Shown: positions 24,124 through 32,845 of the stretch, one piece after another
Layout: each line of letters starts with the position of its first letter
Position numbering within the stretch: the first letter of the stretch is position 1
DNA from: Christensenellaceae bacterium
GTDB lineage: Bacteria > Bacillota > Clostridia > Christensenellales > UBA1750
NCBI GenBank assembly: GCA_031280685.1
Contig: JAITGM010000041.1
Location: 35,411-99,410, forward strand
Reading direction: 5' to 3'
Length of the DNA stretch: 64,000 nt
Program-made: the position numbers and the translations under genes
The notes under the pieces: generated by a model
Database searches by the model: none
The model's input: only the letters and a program-made list of their open reading frames with translations
Told to the model about the DNA's origin: nothing

Positions 24124-24213
24124 GCGATGAAGCGCGAACGAAGCGCTTTGCTCCTTGCCAGGTAAAAAGGCGAGGGGCTTTGTTTTGCCCCTTGCGCACA
24201 AAGGAGAAGGGCT

Positions 24214-25395
24214 ATGGCTAACGAAAAGATCATCTTCACCTCGGAATCGGTGACGGAAGGGCACCCCGATAAGCTCTGCGACCAAATCTCTGACGCGATT
24301 TTGGATGCGCACCTGAGCCAGGATCCGCTGGCGCGCGTGGCCTGCGAGGTCTGCGCCACGACGGGCATGGTGCTCATCATGGGCGAGATCAGCTCAAAGG
24401 CCGCGGTCGATCATGCGGCGATCGCCCGCGAGGTCATTCAAAGGGTGGGCTACACGGGCGGGGTGAGCGGCTTTGACGCGGCGCGCTGCGCCGTTTTGGT
24501 GGCGCTGGATCACCAATCGCCAGACATCGCTCTGGGCGTGGACTCGGCAATGGAAACCAGGGCGGAAGGCGGGCACGATACGGGCGCGGGCGACCAGGGC
24601 ATGATGTTTGGCTATGCCGCCAACGAAACCCCGGAGCTCATGCCGCTGCCCATCGCCCTCTCGCACAGGCTCACGCGCCGCCTGGCCGAGCTTAGAAGGA
24701 GCGGCGAATTGCCCTTTTTGCGGCCGGACGGCAAGGCTCAGGTGAGCGTGGAATACGACGGCGGTACCCCGCGGCGCATCGAGGCCATCGTGGTTTCAAC
24801 CCAGCACGGCGAGGAGGTTTCGCAGGAAGAGCTGCAAAAGACGGTGCTGGAGCGCGTCATCAAGCCCGTCATCCCGCCCCGGCTCCTCGACGAGCAAACG
24901 CGCTACTTCATCAACCCCACGGGGCGCTTCGTGGTCGGCGGGCCGGAAGGCGATTCCGGCCTGACCGGCCGCAAGATCATCGTGGATACCTATGGCGGCT
25001 TCGCGCGGCACGGCGGCGGCTGCTTCTCGGGCAAGGATCCGACCAAGGTCGATCGCAGCGCCTCCTATATGGCGCGCTACATCGCCAAGAACATCGTGGC
25101 GGCAGGCCTGGCTTCGCGCTGCGAAGTGCAGCTCGCCTACGCCATCGGCGTGGCGCAGCCGGTTTCGGTGCTGGCCGAGAGTTTCGGCACGGGGATTTTG
25201 GGCGATGAAAGGCTCGTGGAGCTCATCCGCGCGGCCTTCGACCTGCGCCCGGCCGCGATCATCGAACGGCTCAATCTACGCGCCACGCGCTACCTGCCCG
25301 TGGCGAGCTACGGCCACTTCGGGCGGGTCGATCTGGATTTACCTTGGGAAGGAACCGACGCCGCGGCCGAGCTTCGCCGCCTGGCCGGCCTCTAA
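24214..25395 (+). CDS. metK: S-adenosylmethionine synthetase
   Basis: Makes SAM from methionine and ATP. The 393 residues include [17 protein letters not shown], the [12 protein letters not shown] signature and [19 protein letters not shown] near residue 265. Each is intact. The ATG at 24214 has AAAGGAGAAGGG ahead. Expression is under the SAM-I riboswitch just upstream, giving product feedback. recD2 follows 19 bases later on the same strand and may be co-transcribed. Confidence 0.98.
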   Translation: MANEKIIFTSESVTEGHPDKLCDQISDAILDAHLSQDPLARVACEVCATTGMVLIMGEISSKAAVDHAAIAREVIQRVGYTGGVSGFDAARCAVLVALDHQSPDIALGVDSAMETRAEGGHDTGAGDQGMMFGYAANETPELMPLPIALSHRLTRRLAELRRSGELPFLRPDGKAQVSVEYDGGTPRRIEAIVVSTQHGEEVSQEELQKTVLERVIKPVIPPRLLDEQTRYFINPTGRFVVGGPEGDSGLTGRKIIVDTYGGFARHGGGCFSGKDPTKVDRSASYMARYIAKNIVAAGLASRCEVQLAYAIGVAQPVSVLAESFGTGILGDERLVELIRAAFDLRPAAIIERLNLRATRYLPVASYGHFGRVDLDLPWEGTDAAAELRRLAGL

Positions 25396-25414
25396 GCGCC
25401 CTTTGGGAGGGGAA

Positions 25415-27646
25415 ATGGAGCAAAAACTCGATCTGTTCGACGGCATCGTGTCGGAGATCCGCTTTCAGAACGACGAAAACGGCTTTTGCGTGCTGAGCCT
25501 GGTAGCTGGCGCGCGGGAAGAAACCGTGGTGGGCGTGCTCCCCTTCGTGCGCGAGGGGGAGCGCCTTCGCGTTGCCGGCCGCTGGGTCACGCACGCGGTG
25601 TTCGGCAGGCAATTGCAGGTCGAGAGTTTCGAGATCGTCACCCCCACTAGGGAGGACGAAATCGAGCGCTTTTTGGCCTCCGGGGTCGTCAAGGGCATCG
25701 GGCCTACGATGGCCTTTTCCATCGTGCGGGCCTTCGGGCAGGCCACGCTCGACGTCCTTTCCCAAAACCCCGAGCGCCTGGCCGAGGTGCCCGGCATCGG
25801 CCCCAAGCGCGCCGCCAGCATAGGCAAAAGCTATGCCGAGCAATTCGAAACCAGGGAGACCATGCTCTTCCTCTCAAAATACCAGATTTCGCCCGCCTAC
25901 TCGATGCGCATCGTCAAGGCCTACGGCAGGGGGGCCATCGCCATCCTGCGCCAGAACCCCTATAGGCTGGTGCATGACGTGCAGGGCATCGGCTTTAAGA
26001 CTGCCGATCGCATCGCCCTTTCGATGGGCTTTGCCCAAAACGACCCCAACCGCCTTCGCGCGGGGCTGATCTATCTGCTCTGGGAGGCCTCGGGCGCCGA
26101 AGGCCACGTTTACCTGCCAAGGGATGCGCTGCTTGCCGCCGCGAAGGCCCTTTTGCAGGCGAGCGACGGCGAGCTTGAAAACGAACTCAAGGCCCTGGAG
26201 CTCACCCGCCGCGTGGTGATCGAAAGCGGCGCGGAGGGCGAGCGCGTCTTCAACGAGCCGCTCTACGAAGCCGAGAAGGAGGTCGCCAAGCGGCTAATCG
26301 AGCTTTCTTCCGCCTTTTCGGGCCAGGGGCCGGTCGCGGGCGAAGAGGAGCTTGCCGCCTTTGAGCGCGGCATCGGCATCGCCTACGAAGGCGAGCAGCG
26401 CCAGGCCATTTTATGCTGCCTGCGTCAGGGGCTGGCCGTGGTTACGGGCGGACCCGGCACGGGCAAGACCACTGTCATCAACGCAATCATCGGCATCCTG
26501 CAAAAAAGGGGGCGTGCTGTGCAGCTCGCGGCGCCCACGGGCAGGGCGGCCAAGCGCATGAGCGAGGCCACGGGCCAGGAGGCCAAGACCATCCACCGCC
26601 TGCTCGAATACGGCGGCGAGATGGGGCAGAATTTGAGCTTTGCCAAGAATGAAGACAGCCCGCTCAAGGCAGACGCCCTGATCGTGGATGAGATGAGCAT
26701 GGTCGATCTGCTTCTTCTGCGCTCGCTTCTGCGGGCGTTGAAGCCCGGCACGCGGCTGGTCTTGGTCGGCGACGCCGACCAGCTTCCGTCAGTCGGCGCT
26801 GGCAATGTGCTGCGCGACATCATCGTTTCCGGCAGCCTGCCCGTGGCACGGCTCACGCAGGTCTTTCGCCAGGCTGCGCAAAGCCAGATCATCACCAATG
26901 CCCACCGCATCAACGCGGGCGAAATGCCCTTGCTCCGCAACCGCGATACCGACTTTTTCTTCGAGCGGCGGCAGGGCGGCAGGGCAGTGGCCGATTCGGT
27001 GACGGCGCTCTGCCTTGCCCGCCTGCCCGAGTTCTTTCACATCGACCCCATCATGGAGATCCAGGTTCTAAGCCCCGTCAAGCGGGGTGAGGCCGGGGTT
27101 TTTGCCCTCAACCAGAACCTGCAGGCCGCGCTCAACCCGCCTTCGCGCACAAAAAAAGAAAAGCGCTATCTCGAGCAGCTCTTCCGCGAGGGCGACAAGG
27201 TCATGCAGGTGCGTAACAACTACCAGATGGAATGGAAAAAGCTCTCGGGCGAGGAGGAGGGCATCGGCGTGTTCAACGGCGATGTGGGCCGCGTCACCGG
27301 CATAGACGAAGATGGCGTGGCCGTCGTCTTTGATGACGACAGGCGCGTGCTCTACGACGAAGCCAGCCTTTCAGACCTGGAGCTTGCCTACGCCATCACC
27401 ATCCATAAAAGCCAGGGCAGTGAGTTCGGCACCGTGGTGCTGGCCCTGGCCCCAGGCTCGCCGCGCATGATGGCGCGCAGCCTGCTCTATACCGCGGTGA
27501 CGCGCGCCAAGGAGCGCGTGGTGCTGGTGGGCAGCGAAGCCTCCATCGCCCAAATGGTCAAAAACGCCCAAACGGCGCGGCGCTACACCGCCCTTAGCGA
27601 GCGGCTGGCCGAAAAAAGGGGCGAAGGAGGGTCTTTCACCCCCTAG
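25415..27646 (+). CDS. recD2: RecD2-type 5'-3' DNA helicase
   Basis: A 743-residue SF1B helicase of the RecD2 type, which acts without RecBC. The N-terminal OB-like part (FDGIVSEIRFQNDENGFCVLSL) is followed by tandem HhH elements (VPGIGPKRAASIG, VQGIGFKTADRIA), Walker A GGPGTGKTT, LIVDEMSMVDLLLL (motif II), GDADQLPSVGAGNVL (motif III), and the C-terminal YAITIHKSQGSEF and YTAVTRAKERV. The ATG at 25415 follows GGGAGGGG; the same frame stays open back into metK but that part is not protein-like. Confidence 0.95.
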   Translation: MEQKLDLFDGIVSEIRFQNDENGFCVLSLVAGAREETVVGVLPFVREGERLRVAGRWVTHAVFGRQLQVESFEIVTPTREDEIERFLASGVVKGIGPTMAFSIVRAFGQATLDVLSQNPERLAEVPGIGPKRAASIGKSYAEQFETRETMLFLSKYQISPAYSMRIVKAYGRGAIAILRQNPYRLVHDVQGIGFKTADRIALSMGFAQNDPNRLRAGLIYLLWEASGAEGHVYLPRDALLAAAKALLQASDGELENELKALELTRRVVIESGAEGERVFNEPLYEAEKEVAKRLIELSSAFSGQGPVAGEEELAAFERGIGIAYEGEQRQAILCCLRQGLAVVTGGPGTGKTTVINAIIGILQKRGRAVQLAAPTGRAAKRMSEATGQEAKTIHRLLEYGGEMGQNLSFAKNEDSPLKADALIVDEMSMVDLLLLRSLLRALKPGTRLVLVGDADQLPSVGAGNVLRDIIVSGSLPVARLTQVFRQAAQSQIITNAHRINAGEMPLLRNRDTDFFFERRQGGRAVADSVTALCLARLPEFFHIDPIMEIQVLSPVKRGEAGVFALNQNLQAALNPPSRTKKEKRYLEQLFREGDKVMQVRNNYQMEWKKLSGEEEGIGVFNGDVGRVTGIDEDGVAVVFDDDRRVLYDEASLSDLELAYAITIHKSQGSEFGTVVLALAPGSPRMMARSLLYTAVTRAKERVVLVGSEASIAQMVKNAQTARRYTALSERLAEKRGEGGSFTP

Positions 27647-27683
27647 GGCGGCCCTTTTCGCCTTCGCAACCTTCCTTGATCTC

Positions 27684-27780
27684 CGTCATTGCGAGGGCAC
27701 CGAGGCATTCCAGCGTCCTTCCTTTTTTGACGAAGGCCCTCTGGGTTGCTCCGCCGCTTCGCTCCTCGCGGGCGATGACG
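27684..27780. repeat. Family M MITE-like inverted repeat, copy M3
   Basis: CGTCATTGCGAGGGCACCGAGG at the left, inverse CGTCATCGCCCGCGAGGAGCG at the right. The core CATTCCAGCG ... CTTCCTT ... CCCTCTGGGTTGC parallels the minus-strand core of M2. It lies between convergent recD2 and the HEAT-repeat gene. Confidence 0.78.
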
Positions 27781-27878
27781 AGGGCAACCACCAAGGCATA
27801 AGGCCAGGTTTACACCATGTGGGCACGCGAGCGGAATCGCATTCCTCCCGCGAAGGCCCGAATGGCCGCGGCGCCGAC

Positions 27879-29033
27879 CTACTCCGGGCCGACATAGCGG
27901 TAGTCCGTGGGCTCGCCTTCTTCGCCCAAAACCGCCTTGACGAGCAAAGCCCCCTCATCCGCGATAGCGCCGTCCTCGTGCAGGGCCTGGATCAGCCCGC
28001 CCGCGCGCAGGCGCTGGGCCTGGTCGCCGTCATGCACCAAGGCGACCAGCTCGAGCACGAGCCGGGGGCGCAGCGCCACATCCCTGGCCAGCAAATAGGC
28101 GGCCTCCCGCGCGGGCGCCTTCTCGCGCACGAACCATTCCAGCAGCTTTTCGCGCGCGGCGGGCAGGTCGAGCCTGCCAATCAGGCCAATGATCCTGGGG
28201 CGGCTGGCTTCGCCGAGCGTTATGAGGCAGCCCAGCAGCGTTTCGGCCAGCGCTTCGGCGGCCTCACCCTCCATGTTCTGCAAAAGCAGCTCGAAGGGGG
28301 CATCATCCGCGGCTTCGGTCAGGAGCAGGCCTATTCTTGCCTCGTCGCGCAGCCTCTCGCCCACGTAGCCGGCAAAGATCTGCCAGCCGGGCAGCCCCAG
28401 CGAAAGAACCGCCCGCGCCCCCTCCCGGCGAAGGCGCTGCGGGGCGTTTTCTTTTGTGCGCAAAAAGGCCTGCAGCGCCTGCATGGCAATGGGCGTGCCC
28501 ATGGCGCCCAGCGCGGCGAGCGTGCGGCGTGAAAGGCCCAGCGCGAAGATCTGCGCCCGCGAGCCCTCCTGCGCGCCTTCAAGCCTTTGCAATAAATCAT
28601 CTAAAAAGCGCGAAAGCGCCTCCGCCACGGCATTTTCGCTCCGGCCCGAAAGGCAAAGCAGCGCCTCCGGGCTCAGGCGCTCGTCGCCCAGGCTCGCCAG
28701 AATGGCTTCCAGCGCCTCGGGCCCGCCGATCGAACGCAACGCATACAGCGCGGTCACCGCCCGGGCATAATCCGGGCTGCGCAGCGCGCGGGTGAGCGCC
28801 GGCACAGCGCTCGGATCCGAAAAGCGGCGCAAAACCTCCTGCGCCCTCTGCCAAACCCGAATATCCTCGCTGGAGCTGAGCGTCAAAAGGGCGAGCGCGG
28901 CCTCCTCGCCGCCGATGCGGCCCAGGGCGTCCATGGCCCGGGGGGCATCCTTGTCGCGCTTGCGCCCCGCGATGCGCTGCAGCACCTCGACATTGCCATT
29001 TTGCTCGAGCTTGGGGATGTTGGCAAAGGCCAT
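27879..29033 (-). CDS. HEAT-repeat protein
   Basis: 384 residues made almost wholly of helical repeats: segments such as DAPRAMDALGRIGGEEAALALL, DPSAVPALTRALRSPDYARAV and TALYALRSIGGPEALEAIL follow the 30-35 residue HEAT/PBS-lyase pattern. There is no signal peptide or catalytic domain. Such proteins act as scaffolds or, rarely, as phycobilin-lyase relatives; no specific role can be given. It follows the flavin reductase gene by about 30 bases on the same strand, so the two are likely one transcript. Confidence 0.8.
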   Translation of the reverse strand: MAFANIPKLEQNGNVEVLQRIAGRKRDKDAPRAMDALGRIGGEEAALALLTLSSSEDIRVWQRAQEVLRRFSDPSAVPALTRALRSPDYARAVTALYALRSIGGPEALEAILASLGDERLSPEALLCLSGRSENAVAEALSRFLDDLLQRLEGAQEGSRAQIFALGLSRRTLAALGAMGTPIAMQALQAFLRTKENAPQRLRREGARAVLSLGLPGWQIFAGYVGERLRDEARIGLLLTEAADDAPFELLLQNMEGEAAEALAETLLGCLITLGEASRPRIIGLIGRLDLPAAREKLLEWFVREKAPAREAAYLLARDVALRPRLVLELVALVHDGDQAQRLRAGGLIQALHEDGAIADEGALLVKAVLGEEGEPTDYRYVGPE

Positions 29034-29066
29034 TTTGCTCCCGTCCTTTCGGCCGCTTTGGTTGTT

Positions 29067-29609
29067 TTAAAGGCTGCCGCCCAGGGCATAAGCCCTTTGC
29101 ATGAGCTCGTCGCCGGCTTCCAGTCCGTCGCCCCGCGCGTGGATCAGCACGCCCTGCAAGTCCATGGCGCGGTTCTGGAAATCCGCAAGATACCAATCGT
29201 AATAGGCCCTGTATTTTTCCTTGTCGGCCTGGCCCTGGGCAAAAACGCCCACGAGCTTCACGCCCGGGTGCAGGCGCAGCTTCCAATCCTGATCGAGCAG
29301 GCAATAGTGGCGGTTCATGTAAGTAATCATCGGGCCGCAGACCTGCGATGAGTAGTTCGGCGCCGAAACAATCAGGGCGCCGCACTCGTGCAGCTCTTTC
29401 CAATAGGCCTGCAGGTCGTCCTCCACCACGCAATCGACGCTCCCACGCTTGCAGACCCCGCAGCCCTGGCAGCCGCGAAGGTTCATCTTGTTGACCTCAT
29501 AGATCTTGACCTCGTGGCCCTTTTTCTGCGCGCCGCGCAGAACCTCCCGCGCGAGGATGGACGAAGGCCCGCTTTCGTGCGGGGAACCCAAAACGGCTAG
29601 AACCTTCAT
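29067..29609 (-). CDS. NADPH-dependent FMN reductase / flavodoxin-fold oxidoreductase
   Basis: 180 residues. The N-terminal MKVLAVLGSPHESGPSSILA is the FMN phosphate-binding loop of the flavodoxin-like reductases, followed by CQGCGVCKRGSVDCVVEDD, which places two to four cysteines as in iron-sulfur flavoproteins, and ALIVSAPNYSSQVCGPMITYMNR. The compact C-X2-C-X2-C spacing suggests it could bind a [4Fe-4S] cluster; this is inference. The start at 29609 is the first Met of the conserved region; the upstream frame carries the promoter. Confidence 0.85.
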   Translation of the reverse strand: MKVLAVLGSPHESGPSSILAREVLRGAQKKGHEVKIYEVNKMNLRGCQGCGVCKRGSVDCVVEDDLQAYWKELHECGALIVSAPNYSSQVCGPMITYMNRHYCLLDQDWKLRLHPGVKLVGVFAQGQADKEKYRAYYDWYLADFQNRAMDLQGVLIHARGDGLEAGDELMQRAYALGGSL

Positions 29610-29681
29610 GCGTCGTCGCCCCCCTTCTACTAGTTTGTTCCAAAACCGCAACGCTACGCGCTGTGGTTTCCTCTCTTTCGG

Positions 29682-29711
29682 ATTATAGTGTGCTTTTAGG
29701 CTGCCCGTCAA
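29682..29711 (-). promoter_or_regulatory. Promoter of the flavin reductase/HEAT unit
   Basis: Minus strand TTGACG (29706-29711), 18-base spacer, perfect TATAAT (29682-29687). Confidence 0.75.
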
Positions 29712-29765
29712 GGATGAAAAACTACGTTTTACCCCAAAAATCGCCCTATCCTGCCGTTTTCCCGC

Positions 29766-29795
29766 AAAAAGCGGGCGAGCCCACCGCCCGCCCGC
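29766..29795 (-). terminator. Rho-independent terminator after the GNAT gene
   Basis: Minus strand GCGGGCG pairs with CGCCCGC across an 11-base loop, followed by five T, about 30 bases past the stop at 29828. Confidence 0.7.
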
Positions 29796-29827
29796 AAGCG
29801 CCGCATTCCGCGAAAAAAGCCTTGCCC

Positions 29828-30436
29828 TTAGCCGCCCACGGGCCGCGCCATCGCATAGCTGATGACCTCCGAGTCCCCGATGCGATCCTCCCCCGTCACC
29901 CGGAAGCCATAGCGCCGATAAATCTCAACGTTCACGCACTCCTGGGCATAGAGCGTGCAGGGGCGGCCGCTTTTATCCATCAGCGGTAACTGCTTTTTGA
30001 TCAGCGCCGAGCCCGCTCCCCTGCCCTGGAAGGCCGGATCGATAAAGATCGGCGTGAGCGTCCAGATGGGAGGGGGCGGGTTCTTCTCGTGGCCGGCGCG
30101 CATCGCCTCATAAAAGACGCCCAGGCGCCCGAGTACCTCAGGCGAAACGCCGGCCATGGCCTCCTTGGCCTCCAGCCGCTGCTCGCGCCGAAAATCCAGA
30201 GGCTCGGGCGGCTGCCAGACCGCCGCGCCGATGATTTTTCCTTCTTCGGCGGCCAGGTCTATTTCGTTATAGCCAAAGCCGTTGAGGAAGCGCAGGCGGA
30301 AGAAGGCCCGCAAAAAGGCGGCGCGCTCCGCCTCATCCGGCGCGATGAAGCGATAGAGGGGGGCGTTTTGGAAGGCCTTCACGGCCAAATCGAGGATGGT
30401 TTCCAGCTCTTCGAGCCGCATGCTGCGGATTTCCAT
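29828..30436 (-). CDS. GNAT-family N-acetyltransferase
   Basis: 202 residues with one GNAT domain. LTPIFIDPAFQGRGAGSALI carries beta-4 and the QGRGAGS acetyl-CoA loop; CVNVEIYRRYGFRVTGE is the C-terminal NxxxYxxxGF block. Residues 1-120 add a helical N-terminal region seen in larger GNATs. Substrate unknown. ATG at 30436 with AAAGG nine bases upstream; a longer frame upstream overlaps the ferredoxin gene and is not conserved in style. It follows the ferredoxin/flavodoxin gene by about 30 bases and shares its promoter. Confidence 0.85.
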   Translation of the reverse strand: MEIRSMRLEELETILDLAVKAFQNAPLYRFIAPDEAERAAFLRAFFRLRFLNGFGYNEIDLAAEEGKIIGAAVWQPPEPLDFRREQRLEAKEAMAGVSPEVLGRLGVFYEAMRAGHEKNPPPPIWTLTPIFIDPAFQGRGAGSALIKKQLPLMDKSGRPCTLYAQECVNVEIYRRYGFRVTGEDRIGDSEVISYAMARPVGG

Positions 30437-30465
30437 CTGCACTGCCCTTTCTTTACGCCTTGGGT

Positions 30466-31251
30466 TCACAAGATGAGGGTCGCTTCCTTGCGGCCCGCGC
30501 CCTGCGCCGCCACAAGGGCCTCGACTCTTTCCCAAAAGGGGGGCTCGCGCAGGTCGATCGCCCCCGATGGGCAGCCCTTTGCGCAGGCCCTGCAAAGGAT
30601 GCAAAGGCCGGCATCGATCCTATGCGCGTCGCTTGGGTCGATTGCGCCAACAGGGCAGCTTTTTGCGCAAAGCCCGCAGCTGGCGCAGCGTTCATCCGCC
30701 ATGGGTGCCAGGGACGCGCCGGGGCCGAAGGGGCGGTAAGGCCTGGAGCCCGGGATGGCGCCGGGCGCCAGCGCAGACGGGGCCGCGCCTTCCAGCTTGC
30801 CCGCGACCGCCCTGCCAAAGGCCCGCGCGGCGCTGAGATCCGCGGCGTCCGGCCTGCCGCCCGCCAACTTGGGGCTGAAGGAGTGCTCGCCGAGGAAGGC
30901 TCTCGCGGCGACGGGGACGAAGCCGCCCTCCCTTAAAATATCCTCGAGCTCGGCCAGGGCGTCGTCAAAATGGCGATGGCCATAAACGCAAACCGGCACG
31001 GCCGGGCTTTGCTGACCGCGAAGGGTCCGCAAGACGCCGAGCGCGGCGCGCGGCACGCGCCCGTAATAGACCGGCAGGCCGACGACGGCCAATTCGTCCG
31101 GCGCAAAAGGGGGCACGGGGGCGGCGTTTTTTAGGTTAGTAAAGTCGCTTTCCGCGCAAGGCAGGCCGCTGCCCTCCCCGATCGCGCGAATGGTGAGGCG
31201 GGTGGTGTTGGTCGGGCTGAAATAGGTCAGGCGCGCGCGTTGAATTCGCAT
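30466..31251 (-). CDS. EFR1-type ferredoxin with flavodoxin domain
   Basis: 261 residues: an N-terminal flavodoxin-like domain (LTYFSPTNTTRLTIRAIGEG binds FMN phosphate; VVGLPVYYGRVP) and a C-terminal ferredoxin domain with two full 4Fe-4S motifs, CASCGLCAKSCPVGAI and CILCRACAKGCPSGAI. This domain order is that of the EFR1-family ferrodoxins of anaerobes, thought to shuttle electrons. ATG at 31251 has GGGGAGG seven bases ahead. It faces the HxlR regulator gene head to head, so regulation by that protein is likely. Confidence 0.9.
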   Translation of the reverse strand: MRIQRARLTYFSPTNTTRLTIRAIGEGSGLPCAESDFTNLKNAAPVPPFAPDELAVVGLPVYYGRVPRAALGVLRTLRGQQSPAVPVCVYGHRHFDDALAELEDILREGGFVPVAARAFLGEHSFSPKLAGGRPDAADLSAARAFGRAVAGKLEGAAPSALAPGAIPGSRPYRPFGPGASLAPMADERCASCGLCAKSCPVGAIDPSDAHRIDAGLCILCRACAKGCPSGAIDLREPPFWERVEALVAAQGAGRKEATLIL

Positions 31252-31291
31252 TGCTTTTCCTCCCCCTTTACGGCCGTAGCCGATTGGGGGT

Positions 31292-31320
31292 AGAATAGCG
31301 CCATAACATTCCTTTGGCAA
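31292..31320 (-). promoter_or_regulatory. Promoter of the ferredoxin/GNAT unit
   Basis: Minus strand TTGCCA (31315-31320), 17 bases, TATTCT (31292-31297). The putative HxlR operator lies just upstream. Confidence 0.65.
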
Positions 31321-31334
31321 GAGGGCACCTTATT

Positions 31335-31348
31335 GTAACTATAGCTAC
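31335..31348. promoter_or_regulatory. Putative HxlR-family operator
   Basis: GTAACTATAGCTAC is a near-perfect 14-bp palindrome in the divergent region, of the GTA-N8-TAC type bound by HxlR/HypR proteins. It abuts a possible TTGTAA (-35) for the regulator gene on the plus strand. Confidence 0.5.
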
Positions 31349-31394
31349 CCAAAAGTAAGAATTGAGCGATTAGAAGGAAAAGAGGCGGTTTTTC

Positions 31395-31760
31395 ATGGAT
31401 GCGAATTGCCCCATCGAATCGACCCTGGCGCTGATCAACGGTAAGTGGCGCATCCTGATCCTGAAGGCCTTGGCGGCGGGCCCTGTGCGCTATGGCGCGC
31501 TCGAAAGGCGAATCGCGGCCATCAGCTCCAAGGTGCTCACGCAGCAGCTACGCGAAATGCAGGCCGACGGCTTAATTGAGCGCACGATCTTCCCAGAGAT
31601 CCCGCCGCGCGTGGAATATGCCCTCTCGCCGATGGGGGCAAAGCTCTTTAAGCTCATTTTTCAGCTCAGAAAATGGGGGCTGGAAGAGAACCCCTCTGAG
31701 GAGGTGCACTGCTCCGGCTGCGGGGATTGCAAAATCGCGGCGCCCGGCAAAAAGGCGTGA
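31395..31760 (+). CDS. HxlR-family transcriptional regulator
   Basis: 121 residues with the winged-helix of the HxlR family: Cys5 near the N-terminus (MDANCPIESTLALINGKWRILIL), YGALERRIAAISSKVLTQQLREM as recognition region and VEYALSPMGAKL in the wing. Cys5 matches the redox-sensing cysteine of HypR-type members. Unusually, the C-terminus adds EVHCSGCGDCKI, three further cysteines that could bind a metal or join in sensing. It is divergent from the ferredoxin gene and probably regulates it and itself. Confidence 0.9.
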   Translation: MDANCPIESTLALINGKWRILILKALAAGPVRYGALERRIAAISSKVLTQQLREMQADGLIERTIFPEIPPRVEYALSPMGAKLFKLIFQLRKWGLEENPSEEVHCSGCGDCKIAAPGKKA

Positions 31761-31778
31761 GAAGGAGCCAAAACGGCC

Positions 31779-32525
31779 TTAAAAGAGCGAGAAGACGGCC
31801 GAAAAAAGCAGCAGATGCGCGGGGTAAAAGATGTAAAAGAAGTGCTTGAGCCTGCGGCTCCCCGGCCTGCCATTATAGAGCAGGAAGAGGGCGCAGCCGA
31901 GCATCGCGGCGATGGTTTGGCTGAGCGGGGCCGCGAGCGCGAGGGCGTAATACAGCCCCACGAGGGCGAGGGCCAGGCACGCGGGCCCTGGCGGCCCTGC
32001 CCAAAAGCGCGGCAAGGCTGCCTTGCGCCTGAGCAGGCCGCCAAGAAAGATGATGAGGAAGCCGCAAAGGTCGTAGGCGCTGGAAAGGAGCACCGTGCCC
32101 GCCAGGCAGGCGGCGATGCCCAGGCCGCAAAGAAGCCTGCGCCCCGGTTTTATGCCCTTGAAGCAGCACAGCGCCCCGACCGAAAGGGCGAAGGTGACGA
32201 GCACATTGCCGCCCGCGAAGGCAGATAGCGGCGCCCGCCCCAGGCAAAGGTTTTCGAAGAGCTGATAGGGAATCTGCGAGAGCGCGGCAAAGAGCGCGAG
32301 CCGCAGGAGATAGCGCTTCAGATCGCGGGTGTGGGCGCAGCCCTCGACGACGAGCAGGGCGAAGACCGGAAAGGCCAGGCGGCCGATGAGCCGCAGCGCG
32401 GCGGGCAGGCCCTCCAGGGCGCCGCCCGGCACGATGGCCGCGAGGGGCAGGGCCAGCAGCAGCATGCCGATATGGTCGGCTGCCATGGTGGCGACGGCCA
32501 CCCACTTTAGTTGGTTTGCGTTCAT
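31779..32525 (-). CDS. TraX family membrane protein
   Basis: 248 residues with about seven or eight hydrophobic segments. The start MNANQLKWVAVATMAADHIGMLL and FPVFALLVVEGCAHTRDLKRYLLRLALFAALSQIPYQL are hallmarks of the TraX family; YPAHLLLFSAVF closes the chain. TraX of plasmid F acetylates pilin; chromosomal Firmicute members may be membrane acyltransferases, so no transfer function should be assumed. It ends 18 bases from the convergent HxlR gene with no terminator between them. Confidence 0.86.
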   Translation of the reverse strand: MNANQLKWVAVATMAADHIGMLLLALPLAAIVPGGALEGLPAALRLIGRLAFPVFALLVVEGCAHTRDLKRYLLRLALFAALSQIPYQLFENLCLGRAPLSAFAGGNVLVTFALSVGALCCFKGIKPGRRLLCGLGIAACLAGTVLLSSAYDLCGFLIIFLGGLLRRKAALPRFWAGPPGPACLALALVGLYYALALAAPLSQTIAAMLGCALFLLYNGRPGSRRLKHFFYIFYPAHLLLFSAVFSLF

Positions 32526-32845
32526 GCAACAACCCTCGGTTCTGGCCGCGCTTCGCTTTTGGGCAAAACGGGCCCATTTCTCGCGTTTTTTTGGCCAAAA
32601 ACCGCCTTTTACGCCTGCCCTATGGCAATAAACGGGCGGCGCCCCTACCGGCTGGCTGGGTCGCGCCCGCAGATGCCGCGCCCCGCCGATCGGCCCTGGC
32701 TCGTGCAGACCTTCTCGCTGCAGGGCGAAACCAGCCTGGTTTTCTGCCTTTTGGGGCAAGGCAGGCCTGTTTTCGCTTGATCCGCCGCCACGGCTGGGCA
32801 ATCCCCCTCGCCGGCCGGCCCGGGCGCACGCGAGGGCGGATCGAT

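Noticed and set aside
24992..25414. Long upstream extension of recD2 into metK
   Set aside because: The extra 141 codons lie in another frame of metK, and a good ribosome site sits directly before the ATG at 25415, where RecD2 similarity begins.
31779..32525. TraX as evidence of a conjugative element
   Set aside because: TraX-family proteins are common chromosomal genes in Firmicutes, and no relaxase, coupling protein or type IV secretion gene lies nearby.
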